From the NCBI RefSeq assembly GCF_004923255.1, contig NZ_QYRT01000015.1:1-64000 (forward strand): a DNA stretch of 64,000 nucleotides, written 5' to 3'. The notes under the pieces are model-generated. The model was not told where the DNA came from. It saw only the letters and a program-made list of their open reading frames with translations, and did not search any database. The translations under genes were made by a program, and so were the position numbers. Of the stretch, positions 63,693 through 64,000 are shown one piece after another. The DNA comes from Subtercola vilae. GTDB lineage: Bacteria; Actinomycetota; Actinomycetes; Actinomycetales; Microbacteriaceae. Numbering within the stretch: position 1 is the first letter of the stretch; every line of letters begins with the position of its first letter.

Positions 63693-64000
63693 TTACTTGG
63701 TGTTGACGGTGATCTTCGCGACACCCACGAGCAGGCCGGCCTTGACGGCGGTCGTGTTGTAGGTCTTGTTCAGCAGTGCGGCAGCGTCAGCTGACACGTG
63801 CACGGTCGTGCCCTCGAGGATCGCGGTACCGTTCGTACCGGTCTGCAGCGGCTTCAGCGTTGAACCATCGAGATCGAACAGGAATGCCTGCTTCGCGACC
63901 GATGCACCGTTCGCGGCGACATCACCGTAGAGCTTCGAGGTGCCCGGGTCGATGGTGAAGTTCGTGAGGTCGACCTCGATACCGCCACCGGTCAGGCTCA
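63693..64000 (-). CDS. C-terminal end of a secreted-type protein (HtaA-like?)
   Basis: The last 102 codons of a leftward gene entering from the right edge, ending at TAA 63693-63695. The peptide is beta-rich (GGGIEVDLTNFTIDPGTSKL, then ALLNKTYNTTAVKAGLLVGV near the end). The pattern LTNFTIDPGTSKLYGDV resembles repeat segments of actinobacterial surface proteins such as heme-binding HtaA-domain proteins. That would fit the nearby efeOB genes, but the match is from memory of the family's general pattern and is weak. Confidence 0.5.
   Translation of the reverse strand, partial: SLTGGGIEVDLTNFTIDPGTSKLYGDVAANGASVAKQAFLFDLDGSTLKPLQTGTNGTAILEGTTVHVSADAAALLNKTYNTTAVKAGLLVGVAKITVNTK

Overview
The window is high-GC DNA with dense, short-spaced genes. 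It looks like an actinobacterial chromosome, most likely Microbacteriaceae (inference). Supporting signs are the RamB-aceA-aceB arrangement, sugar importers of the kind that share an ATPase encoded elsewhere, LAxTG-type cell-wall anchors instead of classical LPxTG, and a tRNA-Ser gene without an encoded CCA end. No phage, CRISPR array, intact insertion sequence or replication origin was seen.

Layout. 1-1225: end of an unknown gene, a small membrane protein and a YnfA-type membrane protein. 1278-8489: acetate and fatty-acid metabolism, with RamB, isocitrate lyase, malate synthase, an SRPBCC protein and an acyl-CoA synthetase. 8666-14939: a giant wall-anchored GH3 glycosidase with a ROK regulator. 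15119-16387: an MFS exporter. 16351-26675: a nine-gene leftward cluster with a sugar-type ABC importer (no ATPase), an adenosine-deaminase-like hydrolase, an LLM flavin monooxygenase, a two-subunit ThDP decarboxylase resembling sulfopyruvate decarboxylase, a GMC oxidoreductase and an aldehyde dehydrogenase. Divergent from it at 26877-30644 are a TIM-barrel isomerase/epimerase-like protein, an unusual ROK regulator and a pyranose-oxidase/C-glycoside-oxidase-like flavoenzyme. This pair of units is the best candidate for an undescribed catabolic pathway.

30880-40149: a TspO-like protein, a SHOCT protein, three TetR regulators each paired divergently with an enzyme or exporter gene, two 23-bp tandem-repeat arrays, a hexanucleotide repeat inside a gene and a decaying beta-propeller-like gene. 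40259-42493: an acyltransferase with an SGNH domain. 42471-55950: an L-rhamnoside utilisation locus. Two secreted GH78-type rhamnosidases, both wall-anchored, are divergent from a RhaT-P-Q-S-type rhamnose ABC importer. Two LacI-type operators lie between them and a strong terminator ends the importer operon.

56143-63234: two secreted, wall-anchored phosphoesterases flank efeO-efeB, an iron/heme uptake pair without efeU. The window ends with a structured non-coding stretch, tRNA-Ser(GCU), a terminator and the 3' end of a secreted-type gene. Five proteins in the window carry LAxTG anchors, but no sortase gene is present here.
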